DNA of 64,000 nucleotides from Isochrysis galbana. Lineage: Eukaryota > Haptophyta > Isochrysidales > Isochrysidaceae. The translations under genes and the position numbers were made by a program. Positions within the stretch are counted from its first letter, which is position 1, and each line of letters starts with the position of its first letter. Shown here piece by piece: positions 10,127 through 21,339 of this stretch. Below the pieces are notes generated by a model, which was given only the letters and a program-made list of their open reading frames with translations, was not told the origin of the DNA and did not search any database. The stretch covers positions 3,912,148-3,976,147 of the forward strand of contig CM030931.1 of NCBI GenBank assembly GCA_018136815.1, in the 5' to 3' direction.

Positions 10127-13100
10127 TTAGCGCTCCTCATGTACCGTGAGGTTAGCAAACATGCCCGGCACATCGTTGGCAGTGCCACGCTTCTTCAGCC
10201 ACTGAAATAGGGGTGCGGGGAGGAGTGACGGCGGTCGGGTGTGGGGCAGCTGTGTGTGTGGGAGGCATGTGCGTCTGCGGCCGAAATGCGAAGCCGGTGT
10301 GCCAAGCGCACCTGGTGCTTGAGTAGTACTCCGGCAGGTGGGCGGCGCTCTTGATCCTGCACGCCATGGGGCAGGGCTTAGAACATGGCGTGACGCAGCG
10401 TGCGGTGGGCACGGAGGCAACGACGCCGGAGCAGCGTGGCTTGCCGGGGGGCACTAGCACCTTGTCGAGGCAGCAAGAGATGAGATCGGCGAATTCGTCC
10501 GAGAAATATTCCTGCGATAGAGGCGAGTGCGTGTTGGCTGCCGTATACTAAGCTAGCATGGCCGAAGGGAATTGCGAGGCCAGATGCACCGGCGCGTCGA
10601 GCAGCTAGGGGACAAGTGGGCGAGGGAGCCGTGGGGGCGAGGCAGCCTAGTGGTCACCTTTGGTACTCCTGGCGGTGGCATCTCCATGATGTTCCCCAAT
10701 AGCTTAAAGTAGTTGTCAGCCTTGCCGTATGGATACCTTTGGGTGTGCACCGACCGGTGAGGTCGGCCCTGCTGAGCGCGCGCTGCGAATCGAAAAGGGA
10801 GGCAAGAAGGGGGGGGGGGGGGGCGCACCTGCCGAGCGCCAGCTCTAGCAGGATGAGCCCGAAACTCCATATGTCCGCTGCGTAGCTGCGAGGGCAGGTG
10901 GGAGTAGGGTATCAGGGTGAGTGGGCGCGCAAGGTGTGGGCCGCGGCGGGCGCCGCGGCGTACGAGTAGGAAGCGCCACTCAGCCGCTCGGGCGCCATGT
11001 AGCATGTCTGCGAGCGAGATGGCGAAATATAGGGTAATTGGTCATAGGCGTGAATGCCGCGCTGCGGTGGGAGCGACGGACGCCTCACGCCCGGCAGAAA
11101 CGCGATGGAGGGGCGGCGGCCGTGTGCGGCCGCGCTCACCGTGCCCACGAAGGTGGAGCAAAAGCCGGCTGTGCTATCGAGCTGCGTGGAGATGCCAAAA
11201 TCGGATATCTTGACCTGCGGCCAACGGCAGGCTGATCAACGGTTGGCTTGGGCCTACGGCGGGCTTTGTGCTCGCCCGTGGCCGCGGCGCGCACCTGCCC
11301 CTTGGAGTTTATCATAACATTGGCCGGTTTCAGATCGCGGTGCACCTGTGAGGGAGAACGGGCGCCGGTCCAAGCAATATGTGCCCTACACGGCGCGGCG
11401 CCAAGATGGCGGATGCTGCCAAGATGGCGGATGCGCCCGGCGGGGCAGGCGTTTTCAAGGCGCACCTGGTGGCATTGCCGGTGCAGATAATTGAGGCCGT
11501 TGAGCATCTGATTTCCAATTGAAGCAAGCCTGGCGAGGAGGGGAGGGGCTCGTGAGCTCGAGGGCGAAGGCGAGGGGAGTCGTGGAGCCTCCTGGCACCA
11601 CATGCGCGGGCGGCGGCTCGCACTCGCTCTCGTTCCGGAGGCCGGTTCCTGCGTGATCCTCCACCAGCGTCGCGACTGACCCTGCGAGCGTGCGGTGAGT
11701 GCGGCGGCATCAGGACGACACACGCCCTCCCTGCTACTGCGCAAGGCCGAATCGTGTTTTGCGGCTCGGCTCGCGCCTCCGTCCATGAACTCCAGCACCA
11801 TCGACACGGTCGCCTCCTCGTAAAAGGCGTTGAAGAGCGTGACGAGCCACGGGCACTGCAACGCATGCGCGGCGGGGGGTGGGGGGGAAAGAAGGGGATG
11901 GAGGTGCCAGCGACGGGGCGGGGCAGGCGAGCAATCGCGGCGCCAGTCGACACGGGCGCACCTTGTGCTTGCGCATGATCCTGAGCTCCGACACCATCTG
12001 GTCGCGCTTTGCCTGCGCGGACGCGGCGGGCACGCGCATCTGTCAGGCGGGCCGCACGCTCAGGGACCGGGAGCGGGAGCAGTCCACGCCACGCGCGGCA
12101 GATGGCGCAGGCGCGCAGGCACCTTTTCTAAGATCTGAATTTGTTTCACCGCGACGAGCTGCCCGGTGGGTGTATGAACCGCGCGGCGAACCACACTGCT
12201 TGCGCCCGTTCCAATCTCCTGCGAGGCGAAACAGGGCGGGCTAGAGGCGTGGCACACGTGCCGCCCCGCGCCGCAACGGAGATGGGCGACTCGCGGCTCC
12301 TCGCGACGAGCGGGTGGAGCTGCTTGGGGTGCTGGCGCCAACGGCGCACACGCGCGTGGGGACTGCGAGCATAGGCCGAGACCGCGCGCGGTGGAGCCGC
12401 GCCTCTTGGAAGTCGAGCTCCTCGTACGAGCGCACGTCGATCCACATCGCATTGGGCGTGATGCTCTGCAGAGTCCCGGGGGGGGGGGGGGTCGGTGGTG
12501 GTGCGCAACGGCTAATCGCAGCGGCGCGGCGCGTCCTTGAGGCGCGACCCACGTTCAGGTCCTTGAGCGAGCCATGGTTGGAGGCTGCGGCGCCGGAGAT
12601 GCCCTGCTTGTTGACGACAAAGTCCTGCGGACCGGGCGCATGAGGACCAGAAGGAGCGTCTGAGCAGTTGGCGCAACGTGGCGTAGCGGGCGCACCAGCG
12701 CTGGGCCGCGGGGTTGCGGCGTGGCACGGCCGGGGTAGTGGAAGGGCGGTGCAGGGGATGGGGGGCAAGCGCTGTGTACATCAGTGGCCAAAAAGGTGTG
12801 CCTGCCCGGCGAAGGAGTGCTTGAGTCGGGCGACTGGCGGGGGGCGACTACCGACGCGCAACGGCGTGGGCTGAAGGCAGATCCACCGTTGGCAAGGAAT
12901 CCGGGGCGGGGAAGTCTTCGCCCGGTAGGGGGCGTTGAGAAATGGGGGAGACGGGCGTGGGGGGGGGGGGGGGGGAGGGGGGGGGCACGGCGGAGTGGGA
13001 AAGGGGCCCAATGGGCCCAAGCTTTGCGACAGAGCGCTGGCGTACCTGGAGCGAAAAGGTGCCGCTCTGCGAGAGGAGGAATGAGTTGCGCTTTTGCAGA

Positions 13101-13323
13101 CTCGACTGCGAGGAGAGGAGGGGCGACGCAAGGGCGGGTCGAAAGCAATGGAGAAGGACTGGGACGTGGCATGCTGTCATTGGGAGAAGGTGGCCGATGG
13201 GGGTCAAGGGGGGCGCCTAGTTTGGGGTCATGGGGGATGCAATGTGCGGGATAGCGTTGGGAGATTGGGAGAGAGGCAAGAGCGATGCGTAAGAGTGAAT
13301 GAGAAGAGAGCGGAAAGAGCGCG

Positions 13324-13359
<36 letters not shown>

Positions 13360-14058
13360 CGCACGTAGAGGCAGAGGAAGAGTGGGTCAGAAAGGGGAGA
13401 GGGGAGAAGAAAGAGAAGGGGGGCGGGGGGGAAGAGGGAAACAAAGAGAGGGCGAAGAAGGGGGGCGGGGTGGGAAGAGGGAAACAGAGAGAGGGCGAAG
13501 AAGAGAGGGAGGGAGGGTGGGAAGGCAAGGGAGGGACAGAGGGAGAAGGAAAGAGAGGGGAAGGGAGGGAGTGGAAAGAAGGGAGAGAGAGGGGAGGGGA
13601 GACAGAGGGGGGGAGGGGGAGAGGGGGCGGAGGGGGAGGGAGGGAGGGAGAGAGAGGGGAAGGGAGGAAGAGGGGACGGGAGAGAGAGGGAGGGAGGAGG
13701 AGAGGGAGGGAGGGAGGAGGAGAGCGAGGGAAAGGGAGAGGGAGAGCCAGGAGGAGAGGGAGGGAGGGGGAGAGGGGGAGAGCGAGGGAAGGAGAGTGGG
13801 CGAGAGGGAGGGAGATAGAGGGAGAGAGAGGGAGAGGCAGGCGGAGAGGGAGGGAGAGTGGGGGAGAGGAAGGGAGGGAGAGAGGAAGGAAGGGAGAGAG
13901 GGGGGGAGGGAGAGAAGGGGAGAGGGAGAGGGGGCGGGGGGGAGAGAGGTAGGGAAGGAGGGAGGGAGAGAGAGAGAGAGCGAGCGAGGGGGAGAGAGAG
14001 AGCCTCAGACCTGTGGTAAGTCGTCGTCGTCTTCCGTCTCAATGCTCAGGGACAGCAT
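10127..14058 (-). CDS. MAP2K: MAP kinase kinase (16 exons)
   Basis: Exons on minus: 14058-14011, 12624-12553, 12465-12403, 12218-12123, 12012-11962, 11855-11777, 11681-11624, 11529-11466, 11345-11295, 11214-11140, 11007-10964, 10885-10829, 10736-10658, 10511-10461, 10356-10312, 10201-10127. All phases close, giving 335 residues. It has a glycine loop IGTGASSVV (63-71), Lys86 in VAVK, HRDLKPAN (179-186), DFG (199-201), an activation segment with several Ser/Thr, YMAPERLSG (222-230) and DIWSFGLILLE. The LEFMDGG hinge and VGT..YMAPER point to the dual-specificity MKK group, which phosphorylates MAP kinases on Thr and Tyr. Introns after exons 3 and 6 have GC donors (GCGCGG, GCGCGA) because no GT donor keeps the frame. 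Exon 1 (MLSLSIETEDDDDLPQ) is inferred across a 1386-bp low-complexity intron and is the least certain part. Confidence 0.87.
12625..14010 (-). repeat. First intron of the MAP2K gene, homopurine on +
   Basis: From about 12950 the plus strand is nearly all purine (GGGA, GGAG and GAGA runs), so the coding strand is a pyrimidine run of about 1 kb. It includes an uninterrupted run of 35 G at 13325-13359. Predicted frames here (Gly/Arg/Glu-rich on +, Pro/Ser/Leu-rich on -) are repeat artefacts. Confidence 0.8.
13325..13359. repeat. Homopolymer run of 35 G
   Basis: An uninterrupted G run on the plus strand inside MAP2K intron 1. A run of 35 C occurs at 49246-49280. Run length may be limited by sequencing. 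Confidence 0.9.
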
Positions 14059-15300
14059 CGAGAGAGAGGGGGGGTCTGGTGGGGGTGGGTGGGAAGGGGG
14101 AGGGCGAGCTGCGGCGGTGGGAGGGGGAGGGGCGGAGTGAGGGGTGGAGAGGGAGGGGAGGAGAGGGAGAGGGAGCTGACGGCCGGCGTCCTTCGCCTCT
14201 GTGGCGAGGCTTCCGCTCTCTTGGGGAGGGGAGAGGGGGGGGAAATACCGGAAGGGGGGGAAAGGGGGGGGGGAGAGAGGGAGAGAGAGGGAGAGAGAGG
14301 GGGGGGGGGGGGGGAGAGAGAGAAGAGGAGAGAGGAGAGAATAGAGAGAGAGGAGAGAAGAGAGAGAGAGGGGGGGGGAGTGAGAGGGCGGGGGGCGGGG
14401 GAGAGAGAGAGGGAGGGAGAGGAGGGAGGGTAAAAGAGAGAGAGGGAGAGAAGGCGGAGCAGACGATGGCGTCGCAGAAGCAGAAGAGAGAGAGAGAGAG
14501 AAGCAGAGGAGAGAGAGAGAGAGAGAGAGAAGGTGCGGCGTGAGTATTGGTTCCCGCCTCCTGCTTACATTATATTTGGCCGGTCGAAGCCCCTCGCCGC
14601 TGGCGATGGGTCCTCTCTCTCTCTGTTACATTCTCTAGGAGAAGTTGTTGAGGACGAGCGGGGGAGGGCGGAGGGGAGAGAAGAGAGAGAGAGAGAAGGA
14701 GAGAGAGAAGAAGAAGAGAGCAGAGAGAGGGAGAGGGGGCGCGGTGGCGGGGGGTTCGGTCGGTATGTCAATCTTTCCACACCTTACGCGAATTGTTGAG
14801 CACGAGGGGAGGGGGAGAACAGAGGGGGGAGGGAGAACGAAGAGTAGAAGAGAGAGAGAGAGAGTAGTAGCAGTGGAGAGGGGGAGAGGGTCCGCGGCGG
14901 CGTCGGCGGTGAGAGAAGATTTCCACAGATTCCGCTGATTGTTGAGGGGGTGAGAGAGGGCGGGGAGGCGACGAGAGGGGGCGTTGACGCGGCAGACGAG
15001 AGAGAGAGAGTATTAGAGTGAGGAGAGAGAGTAGTAGAGAGAGTGGAGAGAGCAGAGAGAGAGAGAGTATGAGGGCGGTCTACGCGACTTCTCAGTGAGA
15101 GGAGAGAGAGTTTCTCAGTGAGGAGAGAGAGTCGAGAGAGAGTAGTAGAGAGAGAGTATTAGAGTGAGGAGAGAGAGTAGTAGAGAGAGTGGAGAGAGCA
15201 GAGAGAGAGAGAGTATGAGGGCGGTCTACGCGACTTCTCTTAGTTCCAGGGTCTCGAAAAGAGAAAACAAGGGTCTCGAAAACGTAAGTAGTCGCGTCGA
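14059..15300. repeat. Purine-rich tract upstream of MAP2K
   Basis: GA-rich simple sequence continuing upstream of the kinase start. It contains a 93-bp near-perfect direct duplication at 15001-15093 and 15147-15239 (offset 146 bp, ending GCGGTCTACGCGACTTCTC). A short sequence around TTGTTGAG recurs at about 14645, 14795 and 14939. No gene recognised. Confidence 0.7.
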
Positions 15301-15524
15301 CTGGAATTCCCGCCAAGGAGCCCGAGCGCGCAATGTTCGCCCCTCTCTAAAGAAGAAAGTGGCTTATTCCTCTAAATGTTGGAGAATTTCTCCTCTGCCC
15401 CTCTCACTGGGAGACGCCAGGCACAACGCGGATTTACTTTTAAACACCCTCCCGCAAATACAGCCGCGGGACCTCAGTAGTATATAACTATCACAGGGCG
15501 TCTTGTGCCATTAGTGGTTCTGTA

Positions 15525-16010
15525 CCGTTAGTGTGAGCGGGGTGGGGATCGCGGTGTGCGATTCCTCCCCGAGAGTGAAACTACTACCGGACACGGCAGT
15601 GGAGCTGCTAGAAAGTAGATGTCTCAAGGTCCGATGTAGGATAGACGACAGTATGATAGAAATGGTCTCTATATACCTTAGCGCCAACCAAAACTCTAGA
15701 ATAGAGCAAATAACGGAACTGGCACAGACGGGCCTGGGAGCCGACGTAAACACCCTGATAGGGGGCGACTTTAATTGCGTTGAAGACACCTTGAGAGACA
15801 CAAGAACAAGCCAAGGGGGGGACACATATGGCAATGCCGGTGGGCTTATGCTAAGGGATACCATGAGGGAACTCGGCTTTACGGATGCGCATACGCTCGT
15901 AAATGGCAACAATGGAGGAGGATACACAAGGCTAGCAAACACGATACACACAAGAATCGACCGTATTTACACACCGGAATCCAGATCGACAATAGCATGG
16001 CAGACTGGCA
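15525..16010 (+). pseudogene. LINE endonuclease-domain fragment (family B-like)
   Basis: The frame has SGVGIAVCDSSPRVK, then GGDFNCVEDTLRDTR, then HTRIDRIYTPESRS. These are the apurinic endonuclease motifs (GDFN and R.D..Y) that match IAGDFNCVE and HTRIDRVYA in the complete ORF2 at 62000-62878. The piece lacks the N-terminal catalytic part and everything after the DR.Y motif; sequence beyond about 16010 is unrelated. Similarity to family A is only moderate, hence family B-like. Confidence 0.75.
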
Positions 16011-16144
16011 GACCCGGATGGGCCGTCAGGTCAAAGGCCGTCAGGTATCGGAGACCTTAGACTGATATCAGGTCCTAACATCAGCCTAATATCAGGTAGG
16101 CACTAAGACTATAATGTGTTTTACTAGTAGTATTACACTACACC

Positions 16145-17780
16145 AAAAAAAAACTTCTTAATAATCTCGCCGCGCGCGCGACCCTGCACAACCTCCCTGT
16201 AGCCACGCCCGCTTTCCTTACCGCCCCTCCACCTGCCTTGCGGCGCGTCCCCTCGTGCTCTACCTAGGGGCTGGGTGAAGTGGGTTTCCAGTGGCAGACG
16301 GTGTGTACCGGTCCCCGACGGCTTATCGCTCTCCTTCCTTCTATGCCGTCGGGCTACCGGTTTCATCGTATTCCTTTTTGCGCCGGGTGTCAGGCGTCTG
16401 ATGTACGGTGCGTCTGCCGTGGGTGCCAACGGGGTGAGAGGCGGTGCGCCTCGAGGGAGCGTTCGTTTTTAGGCGAGCCGCTCCACCATGTCAAGCGCTT
16501 GTGCTACCAGCTTCAGATTTACACTCATGACCAGGTTTCCTTTTTGATTAGTTTTGTATACGGGGGTGCTGAGGTCCCGTGGGGTCTTGATCTTCGGCTT
16601 TCTGCCCTAGGAGGCCTTGTTTGTGCGCGCGGTCGAGGTTCCGTCACGGCCATGCTATTAGGTAGAGGGCTTTGAGGCTATCGAGTGTCGGTGTGTTCGG
16701 GTATGCGAATAGTCTGTCTTTGAGCTTCTGGTTTGTCCGTCTGTCGCACGCGGGGGTGAACCCTGCCACGGCCTCTATGGTTTGGAATATCCGAACCGTG
16801 GAGGAGCATCTGGCTAGGTGTGTCGAGTCTTCGCGGTATTTTCCGCAGAGTCTACATTTCGTGGTGGCTGCCGTCGTGAACCGGTTCCGTGTGCCCAGCC
16901 TCCTGTGGGTGATGTGCTTAAAGTGGGGGTGTTTGTCCGTGTGTTTTAGCAGGGGGGTGTGTGTGGCTTCCGGGGCTCCCAGTGGGACCCCCAGTATGGT
17001 GAGGTATTGGTCGTTTTCTATCTAGTTGTATTTCCGCATATCCCACGGCGGCTTTTGGATTCTCTGCGAGCCCATACGGATCCCTTGGAATTTGGCCTCG
17101 TTAGTTTTGCCCCCCGTGGCGCGTTCGTGCATACGCACCCACAGCAGCGCTGTCGCATTCATCTTAGATGATGCGATTTCCAGCCTCTTGTTTCCAGGTC
17201 CTTCGCCGTGCGGCCACACGGTGAAGCTCAGGTACATCTAGGTTGGTAGGGTTCGTCCCTAGCGATCTAGAATTCGAGTTCTCGTTTCGTTCCTTCTAGC
17301 CTGTTTGTCAAGTCTAGATTCTAGGTTTCCTCCTTTCGGGTAATCTTGACCCAAAGGAGCCAGGTCGCCTGTTGCTCGCTGCGCGCTTGTCTCAGGCTCT
17401 CGAGTTACCTTGTGAAGGCTTGTTTAGCTTCTTGCAAGGCTTGTTGTTTCTTGTTGGGTTCCGGTTCTTTCTTGGGACCTGCTGACTTTCGTTGTCGTCC
17501 AGGCCTGTTCGTCGTAGGTTCTGCTTAGCCTGGTTAGGGTTTCGTTGTCTTCCGGCGTTCGGCGTTTGGCGTTGGCGTTCGGAAATTTCCTCTCACATTC
17601 CCTAGGTCCGCTACCCTTGGCTTGTAGGTCCTTGCTTCTTTCTTCTTGGTCAAGGTTTTGGCGAGCGAGTCGGTTGCTCTATCCACTCGAGATTTGAGGT
17701 TTAATTTGCCATCTCCCCTTGGAGATCGGTGTAGGTTCGCTTCCTAGGTGAGGGAATCTTTCCCCTTGATGCAAGTTACA
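16145..17780 (-). pseudogene. LINE family B 3' end with decayed ORF2 C-terminus
   Basis: Reading minus, the terminal GAGATTATTAAGAAG followed by T's lies at about 16145, preceded by the 3' UTR shared with 33829-34170 (GCACGAGGGG, GGTGGAGGGG). Further upstream the strand encodes, with breaks, FKHITHRRLGTRNRF, a CRLCGKYREDSTHLARC-type zinc finger and FAYPNTP, parallel to the family B copy at 41200-41440. At about 17640-17730 it encodes a Lys/Arg-rich segment equivalent to the spacer in that copy. Frames are interrupted, and the upstream limit is uncertain. Confidence 0.6.
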
Positions 17781-18469
17781 TGCAAGCCTTGGCCCCTTTG
17801 GTGTTTCTTCCCCTTGGTTGCTACTCAGGGTTGTTCGTTAGAAGCGTCTAGAAGGTTCACGCTCAACGGCAAGATTTATTCTGTCGTGAAGACATCTCGT
17901 TGCGATCTGTATCCAAAGTGATCGCCGTGGTCGCGCGACATGACGCTCCCCTTCGGACTCTCCGCTACGTGGGAAGTTACAACGGAGACACGCTCCGGCC
18001 GTCGCTGCGGAGTCTCTCTCTCTCTCGCTCTCTCTCTCTCCGTCTCTCGCGACGTGTTTGAGTTATCGGTGATTTGGGGTCGCGGTTGCTTGATAATTTG
18101 CTTGGTTTGGGTGAATGATTCCGGTGTGTTCGTGAGTCGGTGTAGCCTGTTGTTCTCAGCTTCGTTGTCCGTCGTTGTTCGCTGCGTCGCTGCACTCAAG
18201 CAGCCTAGGCTCCCTCCCTGAGGGAAGAGTTCTTTGTAGGTGTAACAATCTCTTAAAACCCAACACACTAGGGCCGCTAGGAGCGCCTCGCCGCCCCACA
18301 GCCCTTCGTTCGCCGTTCGTCCCCCGTCCAGACACCCAAATGGGGTTGCCCGACCCAGTCCAGAATTTCATTCACCCGACTCCCGGTGGGGAGGACGGCC
18401 AAAGCGCCGCGCTAGCCGCCGGTGCTGCTCGCGACGGAGTGGCTCAGAGCCCTCCGGCCACGCTCGACT

Positions 18470-18850
18470 CGACAAGCGCCCGCTTCATGCTCGTGTAGTC
18501 TCGCGTGACGAGTGCCGTGTCGTCGGCGAATTGGCTGATCTTTAGGTCGTAGCCGTTGAGGTCTACCCCCCGTATGTCGGGGTCCCCGTTGATGGCGCGC
18601 GTTAGCGCTTCGGTCGTAAGTAGGAAGGTGAGTGGTGAGAGTGGGCACCCCTGGGGCATTCCGCTCCCAATCGTGAAAGGGTAGCTTCGGCCGCCGTTGA
18701 TCTTGATCGTACGAACGGGCCTTGCCGCTTCGCTAGTGAGCGCTTTGGCTAGGTGCTGGAAGTCGGGCCCGAAGTTGAGGAGGCGAAGCGCTAGGTGGTA
18801 GAATTCCCAACTGACTCTGTCGAAGGCTTTTTCCCAGTCGAGTGCTAGTG
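18470..18850 (-). pseudogene. LINE reverse-transcriptase core fragment
   Basis: On minus: LALDWEKAFDRVSWEFYH, then GMPQGCPLSPLTFLL, then ISQFADDTALVTRDYTSMKR. The catalytic FADD is intact, but the piece covers only palm motifs of about 125 residues. It abuts an ORF1 fragment on one side and an unassigned short plus-strand frame (18340-18498) on the other. Confidence 0.8.
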
Positions 18851-18859
18851 CCAGCGGGA

Positions 18860-19215
18860 TGAGTGGGCTACTTTTGACACAAAAGTGCCCGACTCACCTT
18901 CGAGTTTCATTCGCTCGCGGTTCCCCTTCAGGAAAGTGAGGCCTTGCGATTCAACCGCTTTGACAAGCGCGCTCAGGGATATCTTCGATGCTTGAGCGAG
19001 TCCGTCTGCCTCGACCACAATGTGGGCGGCGACGTCTTGGAGTGCTTCGTAGAGGGCTTTGCGTGAGGTGGTGCCTTTCTTGTTGATTTTCTCGTCGATG
19101 GATTCTAGGCGGATGCGTACGGGAAGATCTTGACCAAGCACGCGGATGTTGGTGTGCTCTCCGTATTTGGCTTGGGATTGTTGCGCGCAATCCTCATTGA
19201 CTGCTATGTGCCACG
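18860..19215 (-). pseudogene. LINE ORF1 fragment
   Basis: The minus frame GPWHIAVNEDCAQQSQAKYG ... AHIVVEADGLAQASKIS ... LTFLKGNRERMKLEGE aligns by eye with the ORF1 at 62868-63797 (GPWIFYVDEDAHDQFKAAYG ... FHVLRGNQQRAKTSLEG). It lacks the C-terminal CCCH region and is divergent. It directly follows the RT fragment in an order (ORF2 piece 3' of the ORF1 piece) consistent with one rearranged element. Confidence 0.65.
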
Positions 19216-19227
19216 GGCCTCGCGCTG

Positions 19228-19675
19228 AGCGGGCGCTACACGCCCCGAGCAACAAACATATTCGGAAAATGATAAGCCCTCTGTACACTATAGACAAGGA
19301 TTTCAACCTAGGAGCATCAGAAGACCTCTTGCAGGCAGCGAGAGGCCTCGACATACGGAACATCACCTAGGGTAGCTAAATCTCTTAATAGGAACCACAG
19401 CGGGAATCAATAAAAATCTTACGTTATATAAATAAGGAAAACCCGAGTCGAAACTAGATCAAGGGACGAGCCACAGTCTCCCACCCCCTTCTCTCCAACT
19501 CCCGGCCGAAGCCGAAGCAGCCCGCGCGGCCTCCCTGGAACCAGCTTCTCCGCTAAAGAGGGAACTGGGGAAAGGGGAGGGGGTTGCTAGGGGTTAAGGT
19601 TGGGTAGTAGGGAGGTTCACCAGCAAGCTGCCTCACGCCGCACATGTAGCGGGAATTTTTCAGAAGATTTTTTTT
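19228..19675 (+). mobile_element. LINE family A 3' end (last codons plus 3' UTR)
   Basis: It encodes HAPSNKHIRKMISPLYTID up to RGLDIRNIT and a stop at 19370, then the family A 3' UTR ending AGAAGA plus a T-run at about 19675. This is a strongly 5'-truncated insertion. Confidence 0.85.
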
Positions 19676-19759
19676 TGATGTGTCGCGGCTTGTCGTGAGC
19701 TGGTGCATGGCTAGTGGCAGTAGCGGCACTAATACTCAGTCGTTTTTTATTATTATGTG

Positions 19760-19878
19760 CGCTTGTTGGGTGTATTGATTGGGAACTTTCTACCGAAAAA
19801 ATCCTCAAGTTTTCTCACCCCTGAGATGGTCATTTTCTCATCCCTAATGTAACAACCCTATTCGACCGCCTTACGGCC
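19760..19878 (+). mobile_element. Right-end fragment of the 620-bp DNA transposon family
   Basis: GGGAACTTTCTACCGAA, then AATCCTCAA, then TTTTCTCACCCCTGAGATGG, ending CCCTATTCGACCGCCTTA, parallels 26905-27021 including the terminal inverted repeat (degenerate). The left part is absent; a LINE 3' end lies there instead. Confidence 0.7.
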
Positions 19879-20415
19879 GACGGGACGTAGAACGTAGAAA
19901 AGAAGTAGAAGCGTGAGAGTGAGAGTGAAGAAGGGAGAAGGAGGCGTGCCCCCCCCCTCCCCCCCCCCCGCCGCCCACATCAATTCAAAAAAAAATTTGG
20001 CGGCCGCTCTCACCGACTCACTCAGCTAGTGCCTGACGCTCTCCGCATCGGTAACCGACCAACTGGCAACTTTCTAACCGACATCAAACCGACGACACCA
20101 CAGAACAAGGAATGCCGATACCGAACTGAGCCGCCGGGTGCGTGACGGCTGACGCCAAACTGGTGGACAGGAATGGGCGCCTTCCACTCACTCGACGTGC
20201 TCCGGCCCGGCGCGGCTGCATGCCGCCGCGAGGTGCCCCCGCACAATCTCTCGCTCGCACATATGTACGGCACAACCCGCATGGATCATGGAATCAATTG
20301 GTGCGCGACGGCGGCTGGAGTCGGGCCACACGTCACAACGCCACCGAGTCGCCGCCGCACCTGGCGAGCGCCAACCCCGGTCTATGTGGAGCAGGCTGCT
20401 CGACGGGCGGCCACA
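19879..20415. other. Intergenic, nothing recognised
   Basis: This is the 3' flank of the HU gene, with a short C run at 19949-19970 and mixed unique sequence. No coding or RNA feature is supported. Confidence 0.4.
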
Positions 20416-21244
20416 CTACTTGGGCGCCTCCTGGCCGTTGAGCTGCGATCCCTTGAGCGACTCGGTGTACGACTTCTTGCAAGCGTCCTTAAACCCCTTG
20501 CCGAAGGAGAAGGTCGGTACGACGGTGGCTGCGCCGGCAGGGAAGCGGATGGACTGAGCGTGCGCGGACAAAGCGCGGCGGCGCGGCACACGCACCGGCA
20601 ATCTCCATCTTGTCCCCTGTCTGCGGGTTCCGACCCTGGCGTGCCGCTCGCTCCTTGGAGTCGAAGGTCCCAAACCCCACGAGCGAGACCTGCGGGGCGA
20701 GCGGCGCGGGTGACGATCGAGAGAAGCGCCTGACGCCTTACGGCGAGGCGCGGCGCGCAACAACGACACAGGGCCCCGGCGGAGCGCACCTTGTCGCCGT
20801 TAGCGACGGACTCGACAATCACGTCAAGGGCTGTGGGGGAAGCGGCGGCAGGCGGTGAGCAGCGAGGGGGCCGCAAGGAGCCACACTACGGTCAGACCGC
20901 GACATCGGCTGCGTGCGCGCCGAGCCACGGCGGTGGCCGCGGCCATCCGCTGGGGTGGCGTGTCCACCGGCTCATGCATGCGCACGCATGGGCGCCAATG
21001 GTATGCACGGATGAGCGGCTGCGCCTGTGGTCCTATGCAGGTGCGCATAGGACCGCCCCGGCCGTCGTGTAGGACACCGTCACCACTGTGCTCACGTGGC
21101 TGCGTGCATTGTGTGCCCATGGCTACGTAGCGTGAATGCGGACCATGGCCGCCATCTCCTTGGGAGAGGGCAAGAGAGAGAAAGAGGGGGGGGGGAGGCA
21201 GGGTATGTGTGTGCGTGTGTGCGCGCGCGCATTTGTGTGTGAGT

Positions 21245-21339
<95 letters not shown>

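Noticed and set aside
13094-14140. Gly/Arg/Glu-rich plus frame and Pro/Ser-rich minus frame of 495 codons (12555-14042)
   Set aside because: Both lie in the low-complexity first intron of MAP2K; the spliced kinase explains the region.
17640-17750. tRNA-like string on minus (GAGTGGATAGAGCAACCGAC)
   Set aside because: No cloverleaf could be closed and no B-box; the same bases encode a Lys-rich LINE ORF2 segment.
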